A stretch of DNA of 64,000 bases. It comes from Cynocephalus volans. Lineage: Eukaryota; Chordata; Mammalia; Dermoptera; Cynocephalidae. Shown here one piece after another: positions 17,590-29,935 of this stretch (position 1 is the stretch's first letter; the number at the start of each line of letters is the position of its first letter). The stretch spans positions 156,476,369 to 156,540,368 of the forward strand of contig NC_084463.1 of the NCBI RefSeq assembly GCF_027409185.1, given 5' to 3'. The position numbers and the translations under genes were made by a program. The notes beneath the pieces were generated by a model that was not told where the DNA came from, did not search any database, and worked only from the letters and a program-made list of their open reading frames with translations.

Positions 17590-17740
17590 CAGTTCCTGAG
17601 CACCTGCAACGTGACTTTGACCTGTGTAGTCTCTCCTAATCACACGAAGCAGCAGCAGTTGCCCCATAAGCAGATGGGGAAAAAGAAAGATAGGGAGGTC
17701 ACAGCTGGCAAATGGCAGAGCCAAAATTCAACCCTGCACT
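17590..17740 (-). repeat. MIR SINE remnant
   Basis: Reverse MIR order: CAGATGGGGAAA, GGTCACAGCTGGCAAATGGCAGAGCC and AATTCAACCCTG. Confidence 0.6.
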
Positions 17741-17929
17741 CTGTCCACACCTCACCCTGCTGCTCCAAAAACCCTTGGTCTCAAAGCTGAAGCAGGGGAA
17801 CAGCAGACTGCAAAGACCCTGGGGTGGAGCAGAACCCCGGGGATACAGCCCTGCTATCACACTGCAAACCCAACTGCGTCTACCACAAGCAGGAGTAACA
17901 TTATGAAGATAAAGGAAACACATTAAGGT

Positions 17930-18135
17930 CACCAGCTCCAGTGAGACAAAGCTAGTCTGAATCCAGGCCCTGCCACCTGCCAGCTGTGGGACCTCACACA
18001 AGTGGAACCTCCCTGAGCCTCAGGGTTCTTCATCTGTATAATGGGTATAACAACACCTCCTTCGCAGGTTGACACGAGGTTCAGTAAGATAATGCAGGCA
18101 AATGCTGGCTTGATGCGAGGCCTGGCAGAGAACAA
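17930..18135 (+). repeat. MIR SINE remnant
   Basis: GAATCCAGGCCCTGCCACCTGCCAGCTGTGGGACC, then CCCTGAGCCTCAGGGTTCTTCATCTGTATAATGGGTATAAC. A good MIR match in sense. Confidence 0.75.
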
Positions 18136-18894
18136 ACGTGGTAGTCCACCACCGCAGAAATGACTTAGTAGTGTGAAGGCCTCCGGCGTGGCCCACTTCC
18201 ACAGCAGCAGCCCCTAGACCGCCTCTGCCCAGGGAGAGGCCTGCCATAGACCGAAGTATTTGCTCGCTCCTGCAGTCAGGCTGAGCACAGCACAACAGAT
18301 ACTACCGGACCAAGGATGCAAGCTTTGGCAAACAGCACAGTCGGCAGCACCATCTGCAAAAGCACCCAGCAGGTTCAGGACTTGCTCTCGCACAAATGGA
18401 GGTGTCCACGTCCTGGGGAGCTCTGACCCAACTGAGATCTCCAGGCACCAACTCTCCCCGCAACCACTTACCACATAAGGCATCGCCAGATGCTCCATGA
18501 GTATCTCATTTAAGTTAACACAGCCCCAAACAACAGATGGAAAACTTCCTGGTTTCGGGATCCTTCTTCACTCCCAACATTACTGAGAACCCCAAAGAGT
18601 TTGCATTCATGCAGATTGCAGCTATCAGTATTTACCTTATTAGACACTGACAGCAAGAGATTTTTAAAACACAAGAACACACAAGCACACATTCCATTAG
18701 CCAACAGAATGATAACATGAGCACAGGTCATGTAGCCTCTGAAAACTACTGTATACTCATGAGACAGAGACAGTTAAAAAGGAAAATAATGTCTTACAAT
18801 TATTACGAAAATCGCTCTGACCTCATGAACAGCCTGAAAGGGTATTGGAGACCCCCAGGGATCCCTGGAACACACTTGAAGAGCCACCAACCTA

Positions 18895-19035
18895 GATGTT
18901 AGGACTCTGGAGCCATAATGCCTGGATTTGAATCCTGGCTTTGCCACTCACTAGCTGTGTTAGCCCTCTTTGTGCCTCAGTTTCTCCATGTGTAAAACAG
19001 AGCAGTACCTGGAACATAATAAGCACTACATAATA
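18895..19035 (+). repeat. MIR SINE remnant
   Basis: GACTCTGGAGCCATAATGCC, GAATCCTGGCTTTGCCACTCACTAGCTGTGT, and CCTCAGTTTCTCCATGTGTAAAA, the classic MIR series. A reversed MIR piece follows at about 19040-19150. Confidence 0.8.
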
Positions 19036-22000
19036 TCTGAGAACCCTCACAACCATCTTTTACATTGGGCACCAATATTAACCTGACCTCACAGAAGAGG
19101 TTTAGAGAGATGAACTAACCTGCCCACAGTCATGCAGCTCGGGAGTGCCTTAACCAGTCCAGGGAGGGTCCCGGCATGGGCACCAGAATCATCAGGAGTC
19201 CCTGTTTAAAGCCAGAGTCCTTATTCCTCCTCCAGGCCTAGAACTTCAGCACCTCCAAGGTTCTTAATTTAATTTTTAGTCATCTTAATTTTAACTAAGC
19301 GACCTGGGTCAAATTAATCCAGCATCTATTTATTGTGTTATTTTTCCCCTCCTCCAACACTGAGTGAACTCAGGGAGTTGCAGTCCCTCTGACAGAGGAA
19401 AATCAGTGACTCCAGGAAAGGAAGGGGCTCGTCACCGGCCCACAGCAGAGGCGGGAAGAGAACAAAGGCTGTGCCCAAGGGCCCCAGATGCACTTCCCTT
19501 CAGTCCCTATGGCTGGCTCTGAGTGGGCACGGGGGACGACACCAAGGTGCACAAGACAGAGGTCTTTCATGCCAGGATTTAAGCTCTAGGTTTGCAGTCC
19601 CATGACAACGAGTACTGCCAAGTGAGGCAGCGTCAGAGTTGGCCACGAGGCAGAATATCATTCACAAGAACAGAGCCAAGCTCAGGCCAACTCTGCAGGG
19701 GAGAGTCGTATGAAGATGATGCCTGCTACAATGTCAGGCTCCTAACGGGCCATGAGACTGCACCCTGCGTGGGGAGGCTAAGCCCAGAAGGGCCAAGGTG
19801 GCTGCCCCAGCCACTGCCTTGTCCGCTCACTGGCCTTTCTGCCTCAGAAGGTGCCACAGCATGTGCAAGAGACATCTGTACCCTTTTCTTCCAGAATGAG
19901 GCGTGCTCAGGACTCCACTCCCAACTTTGCCAAATATCTGGAGACCAAATGTCCTCTTGTTAGGGCAATTTTCCTTACCTATAAAATGGGTAAACAAACC
20001 CTTAAGGTCACATGGCTTCTTTTTCCTGAAATCAAAGCCATTTGCAAACTCTCCCATTAATTTAAATAATCACTCTAGTAAGCCAAGCCAGCATAAGGCT
20101 TAATTATCCCCATTTCAGAGATAAAATAAAGCCCAAAAAGAAACAGGAAGAGTATCGCCCCAGGTCCTATAAGATTTTGGGGGTCAAACCTCCGGAGGCC
20201 CCAGGCCCTTCCCTCCTCTGGTGTTTTCATTTCACCAACACCTCTGCCCCACCTGCTCTGCCTCTCACAGGGGTACAAGGAGGATAGAGTCTGGGTACAA
20301 GGCCCAAGATCCAGAGATTACCAGCCCACTCAAGCATGCTGTCTCAGCCCCTCCTCAGTCCTACCTCCAATGGAGGCGGCTCACTTCGCAACCTTCACAA
20401 CACTTCAGGCCAAGCAGGCAAGTGCCATCCTGTGCAACTGTCACAGCAGCACCCACCCACAGAAGGTACAGGTACAGGTGCTTTTCTTTCACAAGTCATG
20501 GAGACATCACCTGCTCCTTAGAGGCCCCCTATGGAGTTGAAAACAGCAAGCACTTCTCTAGGTCCATAATTTAGAAAAGTTAGGGGAGAACAGGAAAATA
20601 TTTTGCCCAAGTCTCACAGAGCTGCCATCTGAGGAGCCCCTGAAGCCTGGGCATCTGCTGCTGGCAGCGTTCCAAGTCCCAGTCACCCAACATGGTGGAA
20701 AAGTCCAAACCAGCACTTCTTGGAGTGGCCACAACCACCGGGAATGTCACAAAGTAGAGGACTAAGGGGTTACAGAGATGTTATTTGGGGACCCAGAGTC
20801 CACAGGCTTTTGTTTCTGGAGAGTCTGACAAGTCCAATTGCCTCAGCCCCTTGGTACCAGGGCACCAGCCCAGACCCCCTCCCACTACCAAGATGCCCAG
20901 GAGGATGCTGGGAACTTCTCTGGTGATGTCCGGAGTTTGCTACTGGGGGGAGGAGAAAGGAGAGAGGAGCTGAAGATGAGAGGAGATAAGCCCCTCTCAA
21001 AGACGGACAAGGAGAAAGTGTTATTCATCTTTGTATCACCAGTGCCCAGCACAGACTGGCTCACAACATTTGCCAGAAAAAATGGTGAAGGAAGAGAGGG
21101 AGAGAATAATCTGTCAGCTGGTGGACGTACAAGACGTGGGACATGAGAACAGCCTTCCTCCGCTCACTCATGCCTGCCTTCATTTCCTCACGCCTTTACT
21201 GAATAAACTTACTGCACAGTCACTACGTGCCAGGACTGTGCAAGGCCCCACATCAGAGGAAGGATAGATGGGGGCAGGAGGTGTAAGTAAGTATCTATGG
21301 AGTTCTTACTTAAGCCAAACACAATTTTAACACATAAAAATTAATCCTCTCAAGGAACACAGTTTGGTTTTAAAAAGCCAAAAATGACTCAAAATAAATT
21401 ATTGTGAACACAGGTGAGAGGGGCCACACTAGAGGTGGGGACCAGTGAAGGAGTAGGGGGGTAGGCAGCTGAGGGGCCTGCGAGGGCACGCTTGAGGGGG
21501 CTGTTCGTGCCGTGTGGGTGGGACAGGAGCAGCAGGGCCCTCGTGGGAGGCACTGCATATCCCAGTGGCTGAGAAGGGGACAGATGGCTGGCGACGCAGG
21601 TGGTTGCACAGTGCTCACAGGTACAGCAGGACAACACCTCTTTCTGGGGCGAGACCATCAACTCAAAAGTGACCAGACTGGGAAGAAGCGATGCACGAGC
21701 TGGTCTGCGTTCCCTGCACCAGGAGGGGAAATGTGCTCCATTGCCTCAAAAACAACCACGAAAAGGAGGAGGCCTGCTATTGTTTTTTCTTTCTTTTCCT
21801 TAGTTCCTTTCTTTTCAAGTTTTGTCTCCTCTGCAGTTTTTACCTCTGCAGTTTTCACCTCTACCAGAGGTCACAATCCCAGCTGCCTACAAGGACCAAG
21901 CCAACAAGTCAGAGGCCAAGCGACAGGCGGGTCGTGTGTCCCACTGGAGAGCAACACCAGCCCTGGCCCAGCTCCACACACCTCCTGCAGGGAGGAGGGC

Positions 22001-22944
22001 TTTGCCAGACCTGCCAATTCTCCAAGGGATGCAAAAAATCCAGATTTACATGAATCTCCCCATTTCAAAATTTCGGTAGCCAATTCAAAGATGTAAAAAA
22101 CTTTGGGGGGCCATCAACATCCACAGGCCATGGTTCTCCTGGGAGACATGTGCAGGATGACAAATTACAGAAAAGGAGTGGGACACTTCACAGGAGTCCT
22201 GGAGCCCCACCTTTTGCCACAAAGCACTGAGTAGGAGTCGGGGGGGGCGGGGGGCGGTGGTCCACAGGCTGAAAAAGCTGAAGCTTCATAAGCAGAACCA
22301 AGGAAGCAGCATTTCCCAGGCCCTTGCAGTCCATCCACCTCTGGTGAGGAGAAAACTAAGCTCCAGCCATCTGGCCCAGACTGCTTTGATCTCTGGTCTC
22401 AACTTCTTTCCGTTACTTTATATCTTGACTAAATCGCTCCCACACGCCTTGAACATGGGGAACATGATCTAGTAGAAGATAGCGAGGCTCAAAGGCCGAG
22501 TACTGGCCATTGGATTTAGGACAGAGGTGGTGCCATTTCTCACCAGACAGCTGGGGGGGCCCGCAGAATCTCCTGGTAGAAGGCCGTGCAAGGGATGCCG
22601 GGAAGGGCTCACATTCAGGGCAGTCTGCCAGATCTGTTCTTAACAGGGGGAGAAAAGCAACATATTGTTGGTTCTTGCTTAATGAGGACCTTGCCATGAT
22701 TATTCAGCTCAATAACAAACAGTTTCAACTGATATCAGAGATCTGTTACAAGGATAAACTCTGAGGGAAAAAAAACATAGAGCTGGAAAGCAAAACACAG
22801 CATTTTCTAGGCAGCGCAGGAGCTGAGAGTCGGGTTAGACACGCTAGCCCCACAGTCGGCTTGAGGCGCCCTTGCCCCTTATCTCCGTCTAAATGGTTAA
22901 TGCCAGCTCTAATCCCAAAGTGTGCAGGGAAAAAATTTACAGAA

Positions 22945-23018
22945 TTTGGGGACAGATGCCCTTGGTTTGTACTTTGGCTCCACAGCTCTTTAACTGTGTG
23001 ACCTTGGTCAAGTCTTTT
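22945..23018 (+). repeat. MIR left part, split by L1 insertions
   Basis: GGTTTGTACTTTGGCTCCACAGCTCTTTAACTGTGTGACCTTGGTCAAGTC is the 5' half of a MIR. The 3' half resumes at 30166 with CAAGTCTTTTAACCTCAGTTTCC. TCAAGTCTTTT occurs on both sides as the duplication made by the older L1 insertion. Confidence 0.75.
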
Positions 23019-23140
23019 TTTTTTTTCAATTTTTATTGAATCATAATTGATTGTACATATTTTACGGGTTCAACATTGACATATGTTGATCAAATCAATA
23101 TTATTAGTATGTATATTGTTACAAAGTGTACTTATTCTTT
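23017..23140 (-). mobile_element. Older truncated L1 3' end, left part
   Basis: A T-rich run (minus-strand A tail) then CAATTTTTATTGAATCATAATTG..., an L1 3' end in minus orientation. The full-length L1 interrupts it; the remainder is at 30035-30165. Confidence 0.7.
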
Positions 23141-23151
23141 TTTTTTTTTTT

Positions 23152-23393
23152 AATGTAATTTATATAAAATTTTTTTTTTTAATTTTATTTTGTCGATATA
23201 CATTGTAGCTGATTATTGCTCCCCATCACCAAAACCTCCCTCCCTTCTCCCTCCCCCCCTCCCCCCAACAATGTCCTTTCTGTTTGCTTGTTGTATCAAC
23301 TTCAAATAATTCTGGTTGTTATATCTTCTCCCCCCCCCCCCCGGTTTGTGTGTGTGTGTGTGTATGTGTGTGTGTGAATTTATTTATTAATTT
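23152..23393 (-). other. L1 3'UTR and interrupted A tail
   Basis: After the ORF2 stop: a CA/TG run (23349-23376 on plus), a 13-base G run (plus C run 23330-23342), a second G-rich stretch, and AATAAA at 23189-23184. An 11-base A run (23170-23180) then gives way to 18 bases of unrelated sequence (23152-23169) and a second A run (23138-23151). Confidence 0.75.
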
Positions 23394-26300
23394 TTAGCTC
23401 CCTCCAATAAGTGAGAACATGTGGTATTTCTCTTTCTGTGCCTGACTTGTTTCACTTAATATAATTCTCTCAAGGTCCATCCATGTTGTTGCAAATGGCA
23501 GTATTTCATTCGTTTTTATAGCTGAGTAGTATTCCATTGTGTAGATGTACCACATTTTCCGTATCCACTCATCTGATGATGGGCATTTGGGCTGGTTCCA
23601 ACTCTTGGCTATTGTAAAGAGTGCTGCGATGAACATTGGGGAACAGGTATACCTTCGACTTGATGATTTCCATTCCTCTGGGTATATTCCCAACAGTGGG
23701 ATGGCTGGGTCGTATGGTAGATCTATTTGCAATTGTTTAAGGAACCTCCATACCATTTTCCATAGAGGCTGCACCATTTTGCAGTCCCACCAACAATGTA
23801 TGAGAGTTCCTTTTTCTCCGCAGCCTCGCCAGCATTTATCGTTCACAGTCTTTTGGATTTTAGCCATCCTAACTGGGGTGAGATGGTATCTCAATGTGGT
23901 TTTGATTTGCATTTCCCGGATGCTGAGTGATGTTGAGCATTTTTTCATATGTCTGTTGGCCATTTGGATATCTTCCTTAGAGAAATGCCTATTTAGCTCT
24001 TTTGCCCATTTTTTAATTGGGTTGCTTGTTTTCTTCTTGTAAAGTTGTTTGAGTTCCTTATATATTCTGGATATTAATCCTTTGTCAGATGTATATTTTG
24101 CAAATATTTTCTCCCACTCTGTTGGTTGTCTTTTAACTCTTTTAATTGTTTCTTTTGCTGTGCAGAAGCTTTTTAGTTTGATATAATCCCATTTGTTTAT
24201 TTTTCCTTTGGTTGCCCGTGCTTTTGGGGTCGTATTCATGAAGTCTGTGCCCAGTCCTATTTCCTGAAGTGTTTCTCCTATGTTTTCTTTAAGAAGTTTT
24301 ATTGTCTCAGGGTGTATATTTAAATCCTTAATCCATTTTGAGTTGATTTTAGTATACGGTGAGAGGTATGGATCTAGTTTCATTCTCCTGCATATCGATA
24401 TCCAGTTATCCCAGCACCACTTGCTGAAGAGGCAGTCCCTTCCCCAGTGAATAGGCTTGGTGCCTTTGTCAAAGATCAGATGGCAGTAAGTGGGTGGGTT
24501 GATTTCTGGATTCTCTATTCTATTCCATTGGTCAGTGTGTCTGTTTTTATGCCAGTACCATACTGTTTTGGTTATTATAGCTTTGTAGTATAGCTTAAAG
24601 TCAGGTAGTGTTATGCCTCCAGCTTTATTTTTTTTGCTCAGCATTGCTTTGGCTATGCGTGGTCTTTTGTTGTTCCATATAAATGTCTGGATAGCTCTTT
24701 CCATTTCTGAGAAAAATGTCTTTGGAATTTTGATGGGGATTGCATTGAATTTGTATATCACTTTGGGTAGTATGGACATTTTCACTATGTTGATTCTTCC
24801 AATCCAAGAGCATGGAATATCTTTCCATCTTCTTGTATCCTCTCTAATTTCTCTCAGCAGTGGTTTGTAGTTCTCATTATAGAGATTTTTCACCTCCTTG
24901 GTTAACTCAATTCCTAAGTATTTTATTTTTTTGGTGGCTATTGTAAATGGGCAGGCTTTCTTGATTTCTCCTTCTGCATGTTCACTATTGGAGAAAAGAA
25001 ATGCTACTGATTTTTGTGTGTTGATTTTGTATCCTGCTACTGTGCTGAAATCATTTATCAATTCCAACAGTTTTTTTGTAGAGGTTTTAGGCTGTACGAT
25101 ATATAGGATCATGTCATCTGCAAACAGGGACAGTTTGACTTCATCTTTTCCAATCTGGATGCCCTTTATTTCCTTCTCTTCTCTGATTGCTCTGGCTAGT
25201 GCTTCCAACACTATGTTGAATAGGAGTGGTGAGAGTGGGCATCCTTGTCTAGTGCCTGTTCTTAAAGGAAAAGCTTTCAGTTTTTCCCCATTCAGGATGA
25301 TATTGGCAGTGGGTTTGTCATATATGGCTTTAATTATGTTGAGATACTTTCCCTCTATACCTAACTTATAGAGGGTCTTTGTCATGAATGAGTGCTGAAC
25401 TTTATCAAATGCTTTTTCAGCATCTATAGAGATGATCATATGGTCCTTGTGTTTGAGTTTATTAATATGGTGTATCACATTTATTGATTTGCGTATGTTG
25501 AACCAACCTTGCATCCCTGGGATGAATCCCACTTGATCGTGATGAATAATTTTTCGTATGTGTTGCTGTATTCTGTTTGCTAGTATTTTAGTGAGGATTT
25601 TTGCATCTATATTCATCAAGGATATCGGCCTGTAGTTTTCTTTTTTGGTTATATCTTTACCTGGTTTTGGTATCAGGATGATGTTTGCTTCATAGAATGA
25701 GTTTGGGAGATTTGCGTCCGTTTCAATCTTTTGGAATAGTTTGTAAAGAATCGGTGTCAATTCCTCTTTGAATGTTTGGTAAAATTCTGCTGTGAATCCA
25801 TCTGGTCCTGGGCTTTTCTTTGTTGGGAGCCTTCTGATAACAGCTTCAATCTCCTTTATTGTTATTGGTCTGTTCAAATTTTCTACGTCTTCACGGTTCA
25901 GTTTTGGGAGCTTGTGTGTGTCCAGAAATTTATCCATTTCCTCCAGATTTTCAAATTTGTTGGCGTATAGTTGTTTATAGTAGTCTCGAATGATTCCTTG
26001 TATTTCAGATGAATCAGTTGTAATATCGCCTTTTTCATTTCTAATTTTTGTTATTTGAGTCTTCTCTCTTCTTTTTTTTGTTAGCCATGCTAATGGTTTG
26101 TCAATTTTATTTATCTTTTCAAAAAACCAACTTTTTGATTCGTTGATCTTTTGAATTGTTTTTTGGTTTTCAATTTCATTCAGTTCTGCTCTGATCTTAA
26201 TGATTTCTTTCCGTCTGCTAACTTTAGGATTGGATTGTTCTTGTTTTTCTAGTTCTTTAAGGTGAAGTGTTAGGTTGTTCACTTGCCATCTTTCCATTCT

Positions 26301-27221
26301 TCTGAAGTGAGCATTTAATGCAATAAATTTTCCCCTCAATACTGCTTTTGCAGTATCCCACAGGTTTTGGTATGATGTATCATTGTTTTCATTAGTTTCA
26401 ATAAACTTTTTGATTTCCTGCTTGATTTCTTCTTGGACCCATATGTCATTAAGTAGAATGCTGTTTAATTTCCATGTGTTTGTATAGTTTCCAGAGTTTT
26501 GTTTGTTATTAATTTCTAGTTTTAATCCATTGTGGTCTGAGAAGATACATGGGATAATTCCAATTTTTTTGAATTTATTGAGACTTGATTTGTGACCTAA
26601 TATGTGATCTATCCTGGAGAATGATCCATGTGCTGATGAGAAGAATGAATATTCTGAGGTTGTTGGGTGGAATGTTCTGTAGATATCTGCCAATTCCAAT
26701 TGGTCTAGAGTCTTGTTTAGATCTTGTGTTTCTCTACTGATTCTTTGCCTAGATGATCTGTCTAATATTGACAGTGGAGTGTTCAGGTCCCCTGCTATTA
26801 TGGTATTAGTGTCTATTTCCTTCTTTAGGTCTAATAGAGTTTGTTTTATAAATCTGGCTGCTCCAACATTGGGTGCATACATATTTATGATTGTTATGTC
26901 TTCTTGATGGATCAATCCTTTTATCATTAAGTAGTGTCCCTCATTGTCTCTTTTTATGGTTTTTAGTTTAAAGTCTATTTTGTCAGATATAAGAATAGCC
27001 ACTCCAGCTCGTTTTTCTTTTCTGTTTGCATGGTAAATCTTTTTCCATCCTTTCACTCTTAGTCTGTGTGAATCTTTATGGGTGAGGTGGGTCTCTTGTA
27101 GGCAGCATATAGTTGGGTCCTGCTTTTTGATCCAGTCAGCCAGTCTGTGTCTTTTAATTGGGGAATTTAAGCCTTTAACATTAAGAGTTGTTATTGAAAG
27201 GTGTTGATTTATTCCTAGCAT
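23394..27221 (-). CDS. L1 ORF2 protein (endonuclease and reverse transcriptase)
   Basis: 1275 residues, the full L1 ORF2 length, with no stop or frameshift. The N-terminal APE-like endonuclease has N14 (TLNVKGLNS), E43 (LQETHL), the AGDLNTPLS catalytic Asp and the SDHNGLKLE His near residue 230. The reverse transcriptase has [26 protein letters not shown] and the FADDMILY catalytic pair. The C-terminal Cys-rich domain has [21 protein letters not shown]2p nicks target DNA and copies L1 RNA there. All catalytic motifs are present, so it may be functional; activity is an inference. Confidence 0.95.
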   Translation of the reverse strand: MLGINQHLSITTLNVKGLNSPIKRHRLADWIKKQDPTICCLQETHLTHKDSHRLRVKGWKKIYHANRKEKRAGVAILISDKIDFKLKTIKRDNEGHYLMIKGLIHQEDITIINMYAPNVGAARFIKQTLLDLKKEIDTNTIIAGDLNTPLSILDRSSRQRISRETQDLNKTLDQLELADIYRTFHPTTSEYSFFSSAHGSFSRIDHILGHKSSLNKFKKIGIIPCIFSDHNGLKLEINNKQNSGNYTNTWKLNSILLNDIWVQEEIKQEIKKFIETNENNDTSYQNLWDTAKAVLRGKFIALNAHFRRMERWQVNNLTLHLKELEKQEQSNPKVSRRKEIIKIRAELNEIENQKTIQKINESKSWFFEKINKIDKPLAWLTKKRREKTQITKIRNEKGDITTDSSEIQGIIRDYYKQLYANKFENLEEMDKFLDTHKLPKLNREDVENLNRPITIKEIEAVIRRLPTKKSPGPDGFTAEFYQTFKEELTPILYKLFQKIETDANLPNSFYEANIILIPKPGKDITKKENYRPISLMNIDAKILTKILANRIQQHIRKIIHHDQVGFIPGMQGWFNIRKSINVIHHINKLKHKDHMIISIDAEKAFDKVQHSFMTKTLYKLGIEGKYLNIIKAIYDKPTANIILNGEKLKAFPLRTGTRQGCPLSPLLFNIVLEALARAIREEKEIKGIQIGKDEVKLSLFADDMILYIVQPKTSTKKLLELINDFSTVAGYKINTQKSVAFLFSNSEHAEGEIKKACPFTIATKKIKYLGIELTKEVKNLYNENYKPLLREIREDTRRWKDIPCSWIGRINIVKMSILPKVIYKFNAIPIKIPKTFFSEMERAIQTFIWNNKRPRIAKAMLSKKNKAGGITLPDFKLYYKAIITKTVWYWHKNRHTDQWNRIENPEINPPTYCHLIFDKGTKPIHWGRDCLFSKWCWDNWISICRRMKLDPYLSPYTKINSKWIKDLNIHPETIKLLKENIGETLQEIGLGTDFMNTTPKARATKGKINKWDYIKLKSFCTAKETIKRVKRQPTEWEKIFAKYTSDKGLISRIYKELKQLYKKKTSNPIKKWAKELNRHFSKEDIQMANRHMKKCSTSLSIREMQIKTTLRYHLTPVRMAKIQKTVNDKCWRGCGEKGTLIHCWWDCKMVQPLWKMVWRFLKQLQIDLPYDPAIPLLGIYPEEWKSSSRRYTCSPMFIAALFTIAKSWNQPKCPSSDEWIRKMWYIYTMEYYSAIKTNEILPFATTWMDLERIILSETSQAQKEKYHMFSLIGGS

Positions 27222-27408
27222 TTTATTGGTTGTTTGGTTGTCTTAGGTGTCTTTTGTTCCTTGCTTTCTGATTTACTGTTTGGTTTCTTTGTTTGTTGGT
27301 TCCTTAGGTTGTAGATAGTGTTTTTGTTAGCTTGTTTTCTCTTCATGAATGCCATTTTTATTGTACTAGCAGGTTTAGATTTTTCTTAGGTTTTTATGGC
27401 AGTGGTAG

Positions 27409-28407
27409 TTATTTTTCAGGAACCAAACCCAGTACTCCCTTGAGGATTTCTTGTAAGGGTGGTCTTGTGGTAGTGAACTCCCGCAGTTTTTGTTTGTCTG
27501 AGAAATATACTATTTGCCCCTCATTTCGGAAGGATAGCCTTGCAGGGTAGAGTATTCTTGGCTGGCAATCTTTGTCTTTTAGTATTTTGAAAATATCATC
27601 CCATTCCTTTCTAGCTTTTAAGGTTTGTGATGAAAAGTCTGATGTTAACCTGATTGGGGCTCCCTTATAGGTGATTTGACGCTTCTCTCTTGCAGCTTTT
27701 AAGATTCTCTCTTTGTCTCTGAGTTTTGCCAATTTGACTATGACATGTCTTGGAGAAGGCCTTTTTGGGTTGAATACGTTTGGAGATCGTTGAGCTTCCT
27801 GGATCTGAAGATCTGTGATTTTTCCTATACCTGGGAAGTTTTCTGCCACTATTTTGTTGAATATGTTTTCAATGGAATCTCCATTTTCCTCCCCTTCTGG
27901 AATACCCATGACTCGGATATTTGAGCGCTTGAGGTTGTCTGATATCTCTCTCAGATTTTCTTCCATGTCCTTGATTCTTTTTTCTTTCTTTTTGTCTGCT
28001 TGTGTTATTTCAAACAGCCCATCTTCAAGTTCAGAGGTTCTCTCTTCAACTTCGACAAGCCTGCTGGTTAAACTCTCCGTTGTGTTTTTTATTTCGCTGA
28101 ATAACTTCTTCAGTTCAGCAAGTTCTGCTACATTTTTTTTCAGGACATTGATTTCCTTGTATATTTCCTCTTTCAGATCCTGTATACTTTTCCTCATTTC
28201 ATCATGATGTCTAGCTGAGTTTTCTTGTATCTCATTCAGTTTCCTTAGAATTATCACTCGAAATTCCTTGTCAGTTATTTCAAGGGCTTCTTGTTCTATA
28301 GGATCTAGAGTATGAGATTTATTAACTTTTGGTGGTGTACTTTCTTGATTTTTTGTATTTCTGGTGTCTTTTTTTTGGTGTTTATTCATTGTGGCAGGGG
28401 GTTTCAC
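27409..28407 (-). CDS. L1 ORF1 protein
   Basis: 332 residues, no break, close to the usual ORF1p length. Residues about 60-155 are Lys/Glu/Leu-rich with heptads, the trimerising coiled coil. An RRM-like segment begins near NIRVMGIPEGEE, and the C-terminal domain follows with RHVIVKLAKLRDKERILKAAREK-type basic residues. ORF1p is the L1 RNA-binding chaperone that coats L1 RNA in a cytoplasmic particle. The second methionine (residue 7) is a possible alternative start. Confidence 0.93.
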   Translation of the reverse strand: MKPPATMNKHQKKDTRNTKNQESTPPKVNKSHTLDPIEQEALEITDKEFRVIILRKLNEIQENSARHHDEMRKSIQDLKEEIYKEINVLKKNVAELAELKKLFSEIKNTTESLTSRLVEVEERTSELEDGLFEITQADKKKEKRIKDMEENLREISDNLKRSNIRVMGIPEGEENGDSIENIFNKIVAENFPGIGKITDLQIQEAQRSPNVFNPKRPSPRHVIVKLAKLRDKERILKAAREKRQITYKGAPIRLTSDFSSQTLKARKEWDDIFKILKDKDCQPRILYPARLSFRNEGQIVYFSDKQKLREFTTTRPPLQEILKGVLGLVPEK

Positions 28408-29935
28408 AGTCCACCGGTTTGAGACTAATGACTAACTAGGATGTTGCTGTGGTTGCCAATTTGGTATGGCTCCCGCCGTGACTGCTCAGTTGGCCTCTAG
28501 TGTCTTGTGTGTGTGGTTGCCTCGGGTCTTGGGCTTCTCCGGGGATCCACCTTTCTGGTCAGCTTGTACTCTGCTGGGCTGGTGGATCACGTACCACAGG
28601 GTGTGTGATCTCTGTTGAGCTTTCACTTTCTGTACAGGACTTCTCCCCGTTCCGTGTGCTCTGGCCCAGGCTGTTAGATCGTGCAGTGGCGACCCCACTG
28701 GGTGTGTGGTTTCTGTCGAGTCTCCGCCTCCCTGGCCGCACGTCTCCCCCCTCTGTGCACACTGTGCTGGGCTGGGGTGTGTCTTCTGCACTCCTCGTCT
28801 ATCAGCTGGGCCTTCAAGACCCTGCTCAGCACCGCCTCGCCCAGGAAGTCTACCAGGTTTCTGCTAGGCACAGACGACCGGTCTCTCTGGGTGCCTTTGT
28901 AGCACTGTGTAGATCTTTCTCGGGTCTTGTTCACCTTTGTATCCCCCCGGTATAAACCGAGTCTAGTGCCCGCCTGCAGCCTGCTCTCCGGCAGGTTCAA
29001 GCGGACCTGGGAACTCTCCTACCACACTATTCCCAACCAGAAATACGTTAGGCTTTTTTCCAAACTGGTGGTCGCAGAGATGGTATCTGCCTCCCAGTAA
29101 CAGGAAGTTTACCGGGGCTGGAGTCCAGGGTGTGGTGGAGTGACAGTCGGCCCGCCCGTACTTCCTAGCCCTCCCAACACTGGTCGGGATGCCCCACACC
29201 CCCAGCCCCGCCAGAGAACCGCGGAGGGAGTGGGAGAGGAGGCCGGCCCGCAGGGTCCGGAAAGCCCCGCGCCAGGCCAAGCAAATGGGCTCAGTGATGG
29301 CCGAGCAGGGCGGAGCTACCCGCCCTGGGAAAATGGAGGCAGCACCGGGGCAGTGAGTGGCCTGGTGGTGCAGGCGGGAGCCGCGTGGGCATCCACCCCC
29401 CGAACAGAGCTGTGCCAGGGATCACTCACAGTGCTGTGCCAGGTCGGGCGCTCGCTCTGTCTCTGGTTTGTTGCCTTCCGTGTTCTCGGCGCTGCCGCCT
29501 CGGGCTGTTCAGTCGCGGCGCCGCTCGGGCGCTCCCAGGAATCTTCTTTAATGCCGGCCTGAAACCTCGAATCCTGAATAGGGCAGCTGGCCGCCTTCAG
29601 TGCGGCCCCAGCCTCCGGGATCCTGGCTGCATCCACAGCAGCCCTGGCGCCGTGTTCCCTGTTTCAAGACTCGCTTTTGCAGCTAAGAATCAGTTCTTTT
29701 CCTGCTCCACACTTCAAAGCTGTTGCCTGTAAATGAGGCAGCCTCTCCTGCCGGGGGCAAAGTGGCGTTGAGCCCCCACGACCGGCCAGCAGCAGCAGTC
29801 CTCCCTTAAGAGATGGCCAGAGGAAGGTCCACAAGTTTCCCGGCTGCCTGAGGCCCAGTGGCCACCTTTTCCACCTCAGCTACTCCGCGCCAGCCGCCGC
29901 AGCCGCCGCCATCTTGAAGAAGAGTCTCTTCAGAC
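28408..29935 (-). promoter_or_regulatory. L1 5'UTR and internal promoter
   Basis: GC- and CpG-rich minus-strand sequence upstream of ORF1. CAAGATGGC at 29916-29908 is near the 5' end, where YY1 sets the L1 start in other mammals. The 5' limit near 29935 is inferred from that spacing. Overlapping open frames here are not conserved proteins. Confidence 0.7.

Noticed and set aside
23545..24042. 165-codon plus-strand open frame, and similar ones to 28.2 kb
   Set aside because: They are antisense to L1 ORF2 and ORF1.
28500..29732. Open frames on both strands in the L1 5'UTR
   Set aside because: CpG-rich UTR sequence; no conserved domain and not in L1 ORF frames.
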